This document shows positions 1 to 9,700 of a DNA stretch of 64,000 nt, piece by piece. Origin of the DNA: Tunicatimonas sp964551335 (lineage in GTDB: Bacteria > Bacteroidota > Bacteroidia > Cytophagales > Cyclobacteriaceae). The stretch is taken from the NCBI GenBank assembly GCA_964551335.1, contig CAZKCO010000025.1:29541-93540 (forward strand). The letters are read 5' to 3'. The stretch's first letter is position 1. Each line of letters starts with the position of its first letter. Made by a program: the position numbers and the translations under genes. The notes beneath the pieces were generated by a model, which saw nothing but the letters and a program-made list of their open reading frames with translations, made no database searches and was not told the DNA's origin.

Positions 1-446
1 TCCTGCAATTCTTGTAGAGCTCGCTGGCCTTGATCTATCTCTACCAGAAAGGTCATCTTACAAGCTCCTAGGTGAGAATTTTCGGGAACATAAGCAGCCT
101 TGGAAAGAATTGTTCTCAGATTTCCGTCTTTATCCAATACCTCCCATTTCCCCAGCATCTCGTAGCGGTTACTCATAAATTCATCATGAAGCTGCTGCAT
201 CTGAGTCCGGAAATCTTCCGGAACTACCCGCAGAAATGAACTTCCTATCAGCTCTTCGCTGGTGTATCCATAGAAATCGCAGTAGGCCTGATTTACCTTA
301 ACGAAGATGCCAGCACTATCGGTAACGCAGATAGGTATGGGAATCAGATCAAGGATCGGAATAAGCTCAGAGGGTTTAGCTTCGGCAAACTGACGCAGCA
401 TCTCCAACTGACTCCCCCTTTTCGCGTCTGGGCTGTTAGTTCTCAT
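1..446 (-). CDS. PAS-domain signalling protein, 3' part outside window
   Basis: The reading frame opens with ATG at 446 on the minus strand and runs off the left edge without a stop, so only the first 148 or so residues are visible. After a 30-residue leader comes one PAS fold: a segment reading IPICVTDSAGIFVKVNQAYC, then the FYGYTSEELIG and VVPEDFR motifs typical of PAS repeats, then a strand with WEVLDKDGNLR. PAS domains sense ligands or redox state and usually precede histidine kinase, GAF or diguanylate-cyclase output domains. Which output follows here cannot be seen. There is no signal peptide, so the visible part should be cytoplasmic. The 178 bases between this start and the sulfatase stop must hold its promoter. 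Confidence 0.8.
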   Translation of the reverse strand, partial: MRTNSPDAKRGSQLEMLRQFAEAKPSELIPILDLIPIPICVTDSAGIFVKVNQAYCDFYGYTSEELIGSSFLRVVPEDFRTQMQQLHDEFMSNRYEMLGKWEVLDKDGNLRTILSKAAYVPENSHLGACKMTFLVEIDQGQRALQELQ

Positions 447-624
447 GGTATTGTACGGATGAAGGCAGTTCAAATGTACAAACTTTGTCTAGCATTTATA
501 TATAATTATTAGACAAATACATAACACTTATTGACGTTTTACTACCGGTAACCGATTACAATAGTAGCAGGTACATCAGTATTCTTGGAGTTAATTACCT
601 CCCGCACTCATGATGAAACGTAGT

Positions 625-2124
625 CTACCTCAACGTGACTACCCCTTCACTAACTTCTTTCTCTTCTTGATCTAAAACATTCGTCAGTAACTGATCTAAT
701 TCGCTAATTTTATCCTGGTAATCTGGATTAGCTGCCAAATTGACTTCTGCTACCACGGACTGGCTGTGATCGTATAGTTCTACCGCCACCACACTATCCG
801 GGTTTTCGAAATGCTGCCAACGGGTATACCGGAAATCTTTCGTCCGGATGCTGTAACCCATTATCTCTTTTTTTCGATCGTAGCCTAAGTTAGCCCCTCG
901 GGGATACTGGCTCAAAGCAGCAATTTTCCCTTCCTCGTTAGGATCTTGCATCAGTGGCACAAAACTATCTCCCTGAAGGTGAGCCGGTAGTGGCAATCCA
1001 GCCAGTTCGCACAGTGAAGGGTAGATATCAACAAACTCCACTAAAGCAGATGACCGTGCTCTTTTCTGGGAAATGGACGGTGCCCTTACGATTAGCGGGA
1101 CTCGAGTGTCTAGCTCAAAATTAGTATGCTTACACCAACTACCGTACTCACCCAGTTTCCAGCCGTGATCGCCCCACAATATCACCACGGTATTATCAGC
1201 TAAGCCCAGATTGTCTAATTCGGTAAGCAAACGACCAATCTCAGCATCAACGTGACTTACGCAGGCATAGTAACCGTGTATCATGTTGCGGGCCTGTTCT
1301 TCTGAAAGCGGACCTTCGGCCGGAATACCGTGGTACTTTCGTAGTTCTCCAAACTGGTGAAGTGCTAGTTCCGGCATACCTTCGGGCTCGGCCAGATCAG
1401 GAATTTCAATATTCACAGGATTGTACATTTCCCAGAATTTCTTAGGAGCCACGAAGGGCAAATGGGGTTTTACGTAGCCCACCGCCAGGAAGAAGGGCGC
1501 CCCCTTCAGATTACTAAGTCGCTCGATGACTCGGTTGGTTGTACGGGTATCGATAAAATTACTGTCGGGAGCGGTAGAAGCCAGCCAGGGAATTTTTTTC
1601 TCATAAATAGTCGGATACGATCCATTCACCCCCACAGTGTCGCCCGAATCAATGTAATCTACCGACGCCACCGGCCATTTAGGGATGCTCCAGGAAAGTG
1701 TATCGTCGTAATTACCGTGGCCGGTATGGTAGATTTTACCGACAGTTTCAGCACGGTAACCGTTATTTTTAAAGTGCTGCGGTAGGGTCACCACATTCGG
1801 TACTTTAGTTCGGAAATTGGTATATAAATCGTAGATACCGATAGCATCCGGTCGCAATCCGGTCATCAGGCTGTTACGCGATGGTGCACACACTGCCTGC
1901 TGACAGTATGCCCATTGGAAAAGGGTACCTTCCTGGGCCAATCGATCAATGTTGGGAGAAATGATCTCCGAATGCCCGTAGCAACCCAATTCCGGACGCA
2001 AATCATCTACAGCGATAAACAGAATGTTTGGTTTTTCAGTGGTTGAAGAAGTCTCCGCAGAATCCGATTTACACTGAACAAAGAGAATCAATCCGCAGAA
2101 AACCAACAATAGATTTAGTTTCAT
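625..2124 (-). CDS. Sulfatase, iduronate-2-sulfatase-like lipoprotein
   Basis: A 499-residue sulfatase of the alkaline-phosphatase fold. The N-terminus is a hydrophobic signal ending in VQC (Cys18), a loose Bacteroidota lipoprotein signal, so it probably sits in the periplasm or on the outer membrane. The metal-binding start NILFIAVDDLRPELGCYG and the catalytic signature C79-A-P-S-R are intact; in this family that Cys is converted to formylglycine. A second metal site is seen in WGDHGWKLGEYG, and KPHLPFVAPKKFWEMY is typical of the iduronate-2-sulfatase-like branch. The family removes sulfate esters from polysaccharides, and algal or animal sulfated glycans are the likely substrates, but no SusC/SusD pair or glycosidase is nearby. 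It is divergent from the acyl-CoA dehydrogenase gene. The broad assignment is firm and the substrate is unknown. Confidence 0.93.
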   Translation of the reverse strand: MKLNLLLVFCGLILFVQCKSDSAETSSTTEKPNILFIAVDDLRPELGCYGHSEIISPNIDRLAQEGTLFQWAYCQQAVCAPSRNSLMTGLRPDAIGIYDLYTNFRTKVPNVVTLPQHFKNNGYRAETVGKIYHTGHGNYDDTLSWSIPKWPVASVDYIDSGDTVGVNGSYPTIYEKKIPWLASTAPDSNFIDTRTTNRVIERLSNLKGAPFFLAVGYVKPHLPFVAPKKFWEMYNPVNIEIPDLAEPEGMPELALHQFGELRKYHGIPAEGPLSEEQARNMIHGYYACVSHVDAEIGRLLTELDNLGLADNTVVILWGDHGWKLGEYGSWCKHTNFELDTRVPLIVRAPSISQKRARSSALVEFVDIYPSLCELAGLPLPAHLQGDSFVPLMQDPNEEGKIAALSQYPRGANLGYDRKKEIMGYSIRTKDFRYTRWQHFENPDSVVAVELYDHSQSVVAEVNLAANPDYQDKISELDQLLTNVLDQEEKEVSEGVVTLR

Positions 2125-2176
2125 GGTCGTGTCATTAGAATTAATATAATAGGTCGTAGTCTTAAGTTAAATAAAT

Positions 2177-2184
2177 TAACTTTG
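2177..2184 (+). promoter_or_regulatory. Candidate -7 promoter box before the acyl-CoA dehydrogenase gene
   Basis: TAACTTTG matches the Bacteroidota sigma-ABfr -7 consensus TAnnTTTG. It lies 35 bases before the ATG at 2219, giving a plausible short leader. No convincing -33 TTTG is seen at the expected spacing, so this is only a candidate. Confidence 0.4.
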
Positions 2185-2218
2185 GCAGCGTAATTACGCT
2201 GATTCTTATTGAGCCCCT

Positions 2219-3436
2219 ATGGATATTTTTTTCGCAGCAACTCAAATACAGAAACTTGTTGAGGATATAAAAGATTTTTTGAAGGAGCAGGTTCTCCCCC
2301 TCGAGCCCCAATTACTACAGACTTCCTTTCGAGAAAATCTTCCTCTTCTTCATAGGCTTCGCCAAGAAGTGAAGCAAAAAGGCTGGTGGGCCCCTCCTCT
2401 GCCAAAAAATCAAGGGGGAATGGGACTGTCCCTCACTGACTTTGCCCACCTAAGTGAAGCCTTAGGCACCACTCCCTTTGGTCACTATCTTTTCAACTGT
2501 CAGGCTCCGGATATTGGAAACATGGAGCTGCTGCTGCATTACGCCTCCGCTGAATTACAACAGCAATTTGCCCTTCCGCTGATCAAGGGCGAAATCCGAA
2601 GCTGCTTTTCTATGACCGAACCCGAATACGCCGGCTCTAACCCTACTATGCTTTCCACCAGGGCAGTTCGTGATGGTAATGAATACGTGATTAATGGCCA
2701 TAAGTGGTTTACCTCTTCGGCCGATGGAGCAAGCTTTGCTATTGTGATGGCAGTTACCAATCCGGACGAAGAAAACCGCTACCGAAAAGCCAGTATGATT
2801 GTAGTACCTACCGATACCCCAGGCTTCCGGCTAGCCCGTAATATTTCTATTATGGGTGAAGAAGGCAGTGACTACGCCAGTCATTCGGAAGTTTACTACG
2901 AAGATTGCCGGGTTCCAATTTCCAACCTTATTGGTCAGGAAGGCGAAGGATTTGCACTCGCCCAGCAGCGATTAGGGCCCGGTCGTATTCACCACTGTAT
3001 GCGCTGGATTGGCATTTGTGAACGGGCGTTTGATCTGATGTGCCGCCGGGCCGCGGAGCGAAAGATTTCCTCAACTACTTACCTGGGGCATCAGCAGTTT
3101 GTGCAGCAGTGGATAGCCGAAAGCCGGGCCGAAATTGATGCTGCTCGCCTGATGGTGTTAAAAACAGCTCAGGGTATTGATCAGCAGGGATCAAAAGCTG
3201 TTCGTAACGATATTTCAGCAATTAAATTTTTTGTAGCAGACGTTTTGCATAAAGTGCTCGATAGAGCCATCCAGGTGCACGGGGCACTGGGTATTACCGA
3301 CGATTTACCGCTAGCCTATTGGTACCGGCACGAACGCGGAGCGCGAATCTACGATGGTCCTGATGAAGTACACAAAGCCTCTCTGGCCCGTCAGATACTC
3401 AAAAAGTACGGACTTAAAACCCAAAATAATGATTGA
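2219..3436 (+). CDS. Acyl-CoA dehydrogenase (ACAD10/11- and LvaC-like)
   Basis: A 405-residue flavin-dependent acyl-CoA dehydrogenase-family protein with the full domain order: N-terminal helical (about 1-125), central beta (CFSMTEPEYAGSNPT at 129-143, then NGHKWFTSSA) and C-terminal helical. The C-terminal motif YDGPDEVHKASLARQIL is the form seen in the ACAD10/ACAD11 branch. In that branch and in bacterial LvaC, the enzyme works with an APH-type kinase to turn 4-hydroxyacyl-CoA, through a 4-phospho intermediate, into a normal 3-hydroxyacyl-CoA. The next gene is exactly such a kinase and overlaps this stop by 8 bases, which strongly supports that role over ordinary beta-oxidation. No signal peptide, so cytoplasmic. 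It is divergent from the sulfatase. The general class is sure; the hydroxyacid role is inferred from the neighbour. Confidence 0.92.
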   Translation: MDIFFAATQIQKLVEDIKDFLKEQVLPLEPQLLQTSFRENLPLLHRLRQEVKQKGWWAPPLPKNQGGMGLSLTDFAHLSEALGTTPFGHYLFNCQAPDIGNMELLLHYASAELQQQFALPLIKGEIRSCFSMTEPEYAGSNPTMLSTRAVRDGNEYVINGHKWFTSSADGASFAIVMAVTNPDEENRYRKASMIVVPTDTPGFRLARNISIMGEEGSDYASHSEVYYEDCRVPISNLIGQEGEGFALAQQRLGPGRIHHCMRWIGICERAFDLMCRRAAERKISSTTYLGHQQFVQQWIAESRAEIDAARLMVLKTAQGIDQQGSKAVRNDISAIKFFVADVLHKVLDRAIQVHGALGITDDLPLAYWYRHERGARIYDGPDEVHKASLARQILKKYGLKTQNND

Positions 3437-4493
3437 TCAACCAACGCAGGTTCGCCCTGGAGAAGACCTGGATAAAGGCCAGTTAACCAGCTACCTGAAA
3501 GAAAAGCTGGGCAATCAGACTGAGTTATTAGAGGTAAGGCAATTCCCCAGTGGTTTTTCTAACCTTACTTATTTGCTACGGACCCACGACCAGGAATATG
3601 TGCTCCGGCGCCCTCCCTTCGGAGCCAATATCAAATCTGCCCATGATATGGGCCGAGAGTACCGAGTGTTGGAAGCACTAGCGGGAGTATATACCAAAAT
3701 TCCCCGGCCGATACTATTCTGTGAAGATGCATCGATGATTGGCAGCCCGTTTTATTTAATGGAGCGAGTGCAAGGAGTTATTCTTCGAAACCAACTACCC
3801 GAAGGAATCAAAATGACTGCGAACGATTGGCAGCAGTTATCGGAAGCTGCCATTGACCAGTTAGCCACGCTACACCGGATAGACATACAGCAGACCGGGT
3901 TAGAAGAATTGGGGAAGCCCAATGGATACGTTGAACGTCAAATAAGCGGTTGGATTGAACGCTACCGTAAAGCCGAAACTGACTATATTCTGGCTATGAA
4001 TTTCCTGGCAGATTGGCTACCGGATCATCAGCCTCCCTCATCGCCTACAGCTTTTATTCACAACGATTACAAGTACGATAATTTGGTACTCAACCCGAGG
4101 CAAATCACCAATATTTTAGCGGTTTTGGACTGGGAAATGGCTACTGTCGGAGATCCTTTTATGGATTTAGGCACCACCCTCGGCTACTGGGCTGAGCCTG
4201 CTGATCCCAAGCCGCTCCGCCAATTTGGACTCACGTCTCAACCGGGCAATTTGAATCGAGCTCAACTTTGGGAACGTTATATTCAAAAGACTGGACTACA
4301 GACCGAGCACTCAGTGTTTTACTTTGCGTTTGCTTCCTTTAAGATTGGGGTAATTGCCCAGCAAATCTACGCCCGATTTAAACAAGGCTACACCCAAGAC
4401 CCTCGTTTTGCCGGACTTATCTACGTAGTACAGGCCTGCGCTGAAAATGGTCAGCAAGCCGTGAAACAACAAAAAATCAGCGGTTTGTACTAG
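3429..4493 (+). CDS. APH-family kinase (ACAD10/11 N-domain / LvaA-like)
   Basis: A 354-residue protein-kinase-like phosphotransferase. The nucleotide-loop region reads FPSGFSNLTYLL (39-50), followed by the Lys-replacing strand EYVLRRPP. The catalytic loop is H211-N-D-Y-K-Y-D-N218 and the metal-binding motif VLDWEMATVGDP carries Asp234. HNDYKYDN in place of antibiotic-kinase HGDxxxxN is characteristic of the ACAD10/11 kinase domain and LvaA, so the substrate is probably a 4-hydroxyacyl-CoA rather than an aminoglycoside. I start the gene at ATG 3429 (MIDQPT), inside the end of the dehydrogenase frame, because the 25 codons upstream are out-of-frame dehydrogenase sequence and the 8-base overlap suits translational coupling. 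An alternative in-frame ATG lies at 3354. The two genes look like a split version of the fused animal protein. Confidence 0.9.
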   Translation: MIDQPTQVRPGEDLDKGQLTSYLKEKLGNQTELLEVRQFPSGFSNLTYLLRTHDQEYVLRRPPFGANIKSAHDMGREYRVLEALAGVYTKIPRPILFCEDASMIGSPFYLMERVQGVILRNQLPEGIKMTANDWQQLSEAAIDQLATLHRIDIQQTGLEELGKPNGYVERQISGWIERYRKAETDYILAMNFLADWLPDHQPPSSPTAFIHNDYKYDNLVLNPRQITNILAVLDWEMATVGDPFMDLGTTLGYWAEPADPKPLRQFGLTSQPGNLNRAQLWERYIQKTGLQTEHSVFYFAFASFKIGVIAQQIYARFKQGYTQDPRFAGLIYVVQACAENGQQAVKQQKISGLY

Positions 4494-4555
4494 GCTGCAT
4501 TTGCTTCCATACTTTTCGCTTTTTTCTTTATCTTCAAGGTTCTGAATCTTACAAT

Positions 4556-6712
4556 ATGCCCGCACAAGTTTCTTCTGACCAACTGCTACAAACGCTAAAA
4601 AAATATTTCGGCTACACCGCCTTCCGCAAAAATCAGGAGCAGATCATCAACACCATTATGGCGGGACAAGATGCGCTAGTGCTGATGCCTACCGGAGGCG
4701 GGAAATCACTCTGCTATCAGATTCCTGCTTTGCTCTCCGAAGGGGTAACACTGGTTGTTTCGCCACTGATTTCGCTGATGAAGGATCAGGTGGATGCTTT
4801 GCGAGTCAACGGAATTGCCGCGGCCTATCTGAATTCTTCGTTAAGCTCCGACGAGCAAACCTACGTATTCCGCCAGCTGAAGGCAGGAGAACTTAAACTG
4901 CTTTACCTGGCTCCGGAACGGTTAATAGGTAACGAAAACCGTTTTATTGATTTCTTAAAAAGCATCAATATTTCGCTATTGGCTATTGACGAAGCCCACT
5001 GTATTTCCCAGTGGGGGCACGACTTCCGTCCCGAATACCGGATGCTGGCAGAAGTAAAAAAAGCCTTGAACAATGTACCTACCATTGCCCTGACTGCTAC
5101 CGCCGACCCCATCACCCAGAAGGACATCCTGGATAAACTACAGTTCGCTGACCCTAAAGTATTTATTTCCAGCTTCAACCGGGAAAATATTCACTACCGC
5201 GTAGCCCCCAAGCGACAGAGCTATGGCCAACTACTTGATTTTCTGGCTGAACGACGCGATCAATCAGGCATCATCTACGTGCTGTCACGGGCCTCCACCG
5301 AAGATTTGGCCGAGCGGTTGACCCAGGATGGCTTCCCTGCCAAACCCTACCACGCTAAGCTGGAGAGTAACGTAAAGGAAAAACATCAAGAGGAATTTCT
5401 CCGGGACGAAACCCCCATCATTGTAGCTACGGTTGCCTTCGGAATGGGTATCAACAAATCAAATGTACGATACGTAGTGCATATGGATTTACCCAAAAAT
5501 ATTGAAGGATACTATCAGGAAACCGGCCGAGCTGGCCGCGACGGTCTGAAGAGCGAGGCGTTGTTATTTTACAGCTATGCCGATGTAATCAAGCTTCAGG
5601 GATTTGTAGAGGTTGAAGGTAATGATACTCAAAGCAAAATTCTGCGAGAAAAACTCCAGCAGATGGCGGTCTACGGTGACTTACGCACCTGCCGCCGAAA
5701 ATTTCTACTAAACTATTTTGGAGAAGAAGCCCCGGACAACTGCGGGAATTGCGATGTCTGCCTTCACGAATATAAAACCTTCGACGGAACCGTATTGGCC
5801 CAAAAGGCCCTTTCGGCGGTAGCACGGTTAGAAGAACGGTTCGGAGTGGGTTACGTAATTGATTTTCTGCGAGGATCAAAATCTCAAAAAATATGGGATC
5901 AACATAAAGCGTTGAAGACCTACGGAGCCGGCGCGGAAGTTAGCAAGAAAGACTGGCATCGCTACATCAATGACCTGCTACAGTTGGGGTACCTGCAAAA
6001 GTCTACCGATCAGTTTTCTACGTTGCAGCTCACCGAAAAAAGCTGGTCGGTACTTAAAGGTCAGGAACAGGTTATGCTGGTAGAAGTAGTAGAACCGACC
6101 GAAGTTGTTGGATCAACTACTGATGAGACCATAGAGACTGCGCTAGTTAACCAGCTAAAAATTCTCCGAAGGCGGTTGGCGCAGGAAGAAAACGTACCGG
6201 CTTACGTCATTTTCTCAGATGCCACGCTACAGGAATTGGCTACGTACCTTCCAACTCAACCAAACGATTTAAGAAAAATCAGTGGCTTTGGTGAAGTAAA
6301 AATTACGAAGTACGGTGAAGCTTTTCTGGATGAAATCAATCAGTACTGCATCGAGAATGACGTAGAATCACGTATGTCTGGATTGCGGCGAAAGTCTAGA
6401 AACAAGCGTTCAGTCCAAAGAAAGACAGATACCAAGCAGACAACTTTCGATTATTATCAACAAGGAAAATCAATTTACCAAATTGCTAAAATCCGCAATC
6501 TAAGCGCTACTACAATCTACAACCACCTGGCTCACTACGTGCAAACCGGGGCTATACCCATCTCTGATTTGGTTGATCCCGAAAAGGTAACCAAGATTGA
6601 AGATGCTATTTACGTGCACGGTGATGCTGCCCTAAAACCTCTTAAAGATTCACTGGACGATAGCATTTCTTATGATGAGATTCGGCTAGTTATCGGACAT
6701 TGCCAGAGGTGA
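4556..6712 (+). CDS. recQ: ATP-dependent DNA helicase RecQ
   Basis: A 718-residue RecQ helicase that unwinds DNA 3' to 5' in recombination and fork repair. Visible parts are Walker A PTGGGKSLCYQ (Lys50), DEAH box AIDEAHCISQWGHDFRPEY (Asp145-His148), motif VI QETGRAGRDG, the RecQ zinc site with Cys379, Cys396, Cys399 and Cys402, a winged-helix segment, and an HRDC domain at about 526-590. The C-terminal 85 residues after a basic linker (SGLRRKSRNKRS) hold a helix-turn-helix-like segment with YYQQGKSIYQIAKIRNLSAT, which fits the extra HTH tail of many longer RecQ proteins. The length of about 720 is normal for Bacteroidota. The gene sits alone, 62 bases after the kinase gene and convergent with the pyruvate carboxylase gene. 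Confidence 0.97.
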   Translation: MPAQVSSDQLLQTLKKYFGYTAFRKNQEQIINTIMAGQDALVLMPTGGGKSLCYQIPALLSEGVTLVVSPLISLMKDQVDALRVNGIAAAYLNSSLSSDEQTYVFRQLKAGELKLLYLAPERLIGNENRFIDFLKSINISLLAIDEAHCISQWGHDFRPEYRMLAEVKKALNNVPTIALTATADPITQKDILDKLQFADPKVFISSFNRENIHYRVAPKRQSYGQLLDFLAERRDQSGIIYVLSRASTEDLAERLTQDGFPAKPYHAKLESNVKEKHQEEFLRDETPIIVATVAFGMGINKSNVRYVVHMDLPKNIEGYYQETGRAGRDGLKSEALLFYSYADVIKLQGFVEVEGNDTQSKILREKLQQMAVYGDLRTCRRKFLLNYFGEEAPDNCGNCDVCLHEYKTFDGTVLAQKALSAVARLEERFGVGYVIDFLRGSKSQKIWDQHKALKTYGAGAEVSKKDWHRYINDLLQLGYLQKSTDQFSTLQLTEKSWSVLKGQEQVMLVEVVEPTEVVGSTTDETIETALVNQLKILRRRLAQEENVPAYVIFSDATLQELATYLPTQPNDLRKISGFGEVKITKYGEAFLDEINQYCIENDVESRMSGLRRKSRNKRSVQRKTDTKQTTFDYYQQGKSIYQIAKIRNLSATTIYNHLAHYVQTGAIPISDLVDPEKVTKIEDAIYVHGDAALKPLKDSLDDSISYDEIRLVIGHCQR

Positions 6713-6774
6713 AATTGATTGAAAAAGCTCTTAGGTGATTGATAGTTTGCCGTTATCTAATATGAAACATCAAC

Positions 6775-9700
6775 TCATTCCAACTCCACTACCAGATCAT
6801 CCTGCTCTACCATCGCTCCAGCCTCCAGATATACTTTCTTCACCTGACCGTTCCGGGGGGCGGAAATAGTGGTTTCCATCTTCATAGCTTCAATTACAAA
6901 CAGAGGAGTGCCTTCTTCTACTTCCTGTCCCGATTCGGCAATTACCTGGGCTAAACGGCCTTGAAGTGGTGCTCCTACTTCGTTTTCGTTCGCTTTGTCC
7001 ACCTTTTGATGTGCCGCCACCTTCACCGCCAGGTTGTTATCCTTCACCCGTACTCGGCGCGATTGCCCGTTTAGTTCAAAAGTGACTTGCCGAAAGCCGT
7101 TCTCGTCAGGTTCGGCAATGAAGAGTAGCTTGATAATAATAACCTTGCCTTCGGCAATATTTACCAGTACTTCCTCGCCGTTCTTAAGCCCATAAAAAAA
7201 GGCCGGAGTGGGCAGTGCCGACATATCGCCGTATACCTTCTGGTGGTTGTAAAAATCTTCGTAAACTTTGGGATACAGCCGATAGGATAAGAAATCCAGG
7301 ATGGTTCGATCCTTATCAAACCGCTCCTGAAACTCCTTGAACTCTTCGTCAAAATCGATGGGAGCTAAATGTTCATTGGGACGCCCGGTGATTGGTTTTT
7401 CATTTTTGAGTACCACCTTCTGCACCTTCTCCGGAAATCCGCCGTAGGGTTGACCCAGTTCGCCTTTAAACAAACTTACGACCGACTCCGGGAAAGATAA
7501 CGAGCTTCCACCTTCGCGGTCGTTATTCAACAAAATATCGCCGATGGTCAGGTTATTGGAAGTCATGTACAGCGCCATATCCCCTACTACCTTGGATGAT
7601 GGAGTTACCTTGACTATATCCCCGAAGAGTTGATTAACCTTAGCGTAGTTCTTCTTAATCAACTCAAACTTATCCTCCAGACCCAGCGCTGTAGCCTGAG
7701 GGCGAAGATTAGAATACTGCCCGCCGGGAATTTCATGATCGTATACTTCAGCGGTTCCCGCTTTCAGACCTGACTCAAACGGATAATAATACTCTCGCAC
7801 CCCTTCCCAATAGACAGAATATTCATTTAGTGAATCCAGATCAAATTTCTGCTCCCGCTCATGCCCCTTCAGCATAGCCACCACACTATTAAAGTTGGGC
7901 TGAGAGGTTAAACCAGACATGGCTCCGATGGCTACGTCAATGACATCCACTCCGGCTTCAATGGCCTTCATATAGGTGGCTGGTTGCACCGATGAGGTGT
8001 CGTGGGTATGGAGATGAATAGGTATGTCTACGGCCTTTTTCAGTTCGCTAACCAACTGCTGAGCAGCGAGTGGTTTTAGCAACCCGGCCATATCTTTGAT
8101 GGCCAAAATATGAGCCCCCTCGTCCTCTAATTGGCGGGCCATATCGAGGTAGTACTGTAAGGTATACTTCTTATTATCAGGGCTTTGGAGGTCGCCGGTG
8201 TAGCAGATAGCGGCTTCAGCCAGTGCCTCCGTACGTTCTATAACGGTTCGGATGCTCACTTTCATAGCCTCTACCCAGTTGAGGGAATCAAAGATGCGGA
8301 AGACATCGATACCAGTCTCCCAGGCTTTCTCAATAAATTTTTCAATCAGATTATCGGGATAAGCTTTATAGCCAACTGCATTGGAGCCCCGCAGTAACAT
8401 TTGCAGCAAAATATTAGGAATTGCTTCCCGAAACTGGGCCAGTCGCTCCCAGGGGTCCTCGTACAAGAAACGCATAGATACATCGAAGGTAGCACCACCC
8501 CACACCTCCATAGAAAATACTTGCGGATGATGCTTGGCAAAGCTCTCAGCAACCCGCATCATATCAATGGTGCGCATTCGAGTAGCTAGCAGTGATTGAT
8601 GAGCATCCCGGAAGGTAGTATCAGTAAATTGAACCGGTTTCTCCTTCTTTAGCCAGTCGACAAATTTCTCACGACCCAGTTCACTCAGAAGGTCTTTACT
8701 CCCCTTAGGATACGGAACAAACTGATAATTAATTTCCGCGTTAGTCTTCTCCTCCCGCATGGTTTGAGTGGGTAAAATCAGCGGTCGAAAGTGCTTGTTA
8801 GGATCTACAAACCGGATATTGGGGTTGCCATTTACCGTTACATCGGCCACGTACATTAAGGTTCGGGTAGCTCGATCCAGCCCCTCCCGAATATCAAAAA
8901 GTTCGGGATGATCGCCAATAAAATTAACGGTTGCTTTGCCCCGGTAGAAGGTAGGATGGGAAATCACATTAATCAGGAAACCAATATTAGTCTTCACTCC
9001 TCTAATCCGGAATTCCCGGAGGGTTCGCTGTAGTCGCTGAGAAGCACCCTTGAGCGTTCGGCCAGTCGCCGTCACCTTCACCAGCATGGAATCGAAGAAG
9101 GGGGAAATCTTTACTCCGGGATAAGAACTGCCTTCGTCCAGACGAATGCCAAATCCACCGGCATTGCGGTAGGCGATGATAGTTCCGTAGTCGGGGCGAA
9201 AATTGTTTTTTGGATCTTCGGTGGTGACTCGGCATTGCACGGCAAACCCGTGGTACTGAACGTCTTCCTGCTTTTTGATGAAGATACGGGGGTCAGCCAG
9301 CTTACGCCCCTGGGCAATCAGAATTTGGGAACGAACGATGTCAATCCCCGTGATTTGCTCGGTAATGGTATGCTCTACCTGGATACGAGGGTTTACCTCA
9401 ATAAAGTAGATTTGCTCCTGCCGATCTACCAGAAATTCGACAGTGCCCACATTATTGTAATTTACGTGCCTGGCAATGCGCAGGGCGTATTCGTAAAGTT
9501 GATCTTTAGTTTGCTGTTTAAGGTTGGCTGATGGAGCCACTTCTACTACCTTTTGGAAGCGTCGCTGCACTGAGCAATCACGCTCAAAGAGATGGACGAT
9601 ATTGCCGTAATTATCGCCCATAATCTGAATCTCGATGTGCTTGGGCTGCTCTATGAACTTTTCCAAAAAAACGGTGTCGTCTCCGAAGGCTTTCTGAGCT

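Noticed and set aside
3429..4493. Aminoglycoside-resistance kinase
   Set aside because: The catalytic loop HNDYKYDN and the overlap with an ACAD11-like dehydrogenase gene fit acyl-CoA metabolism much better than antibiotic modification.
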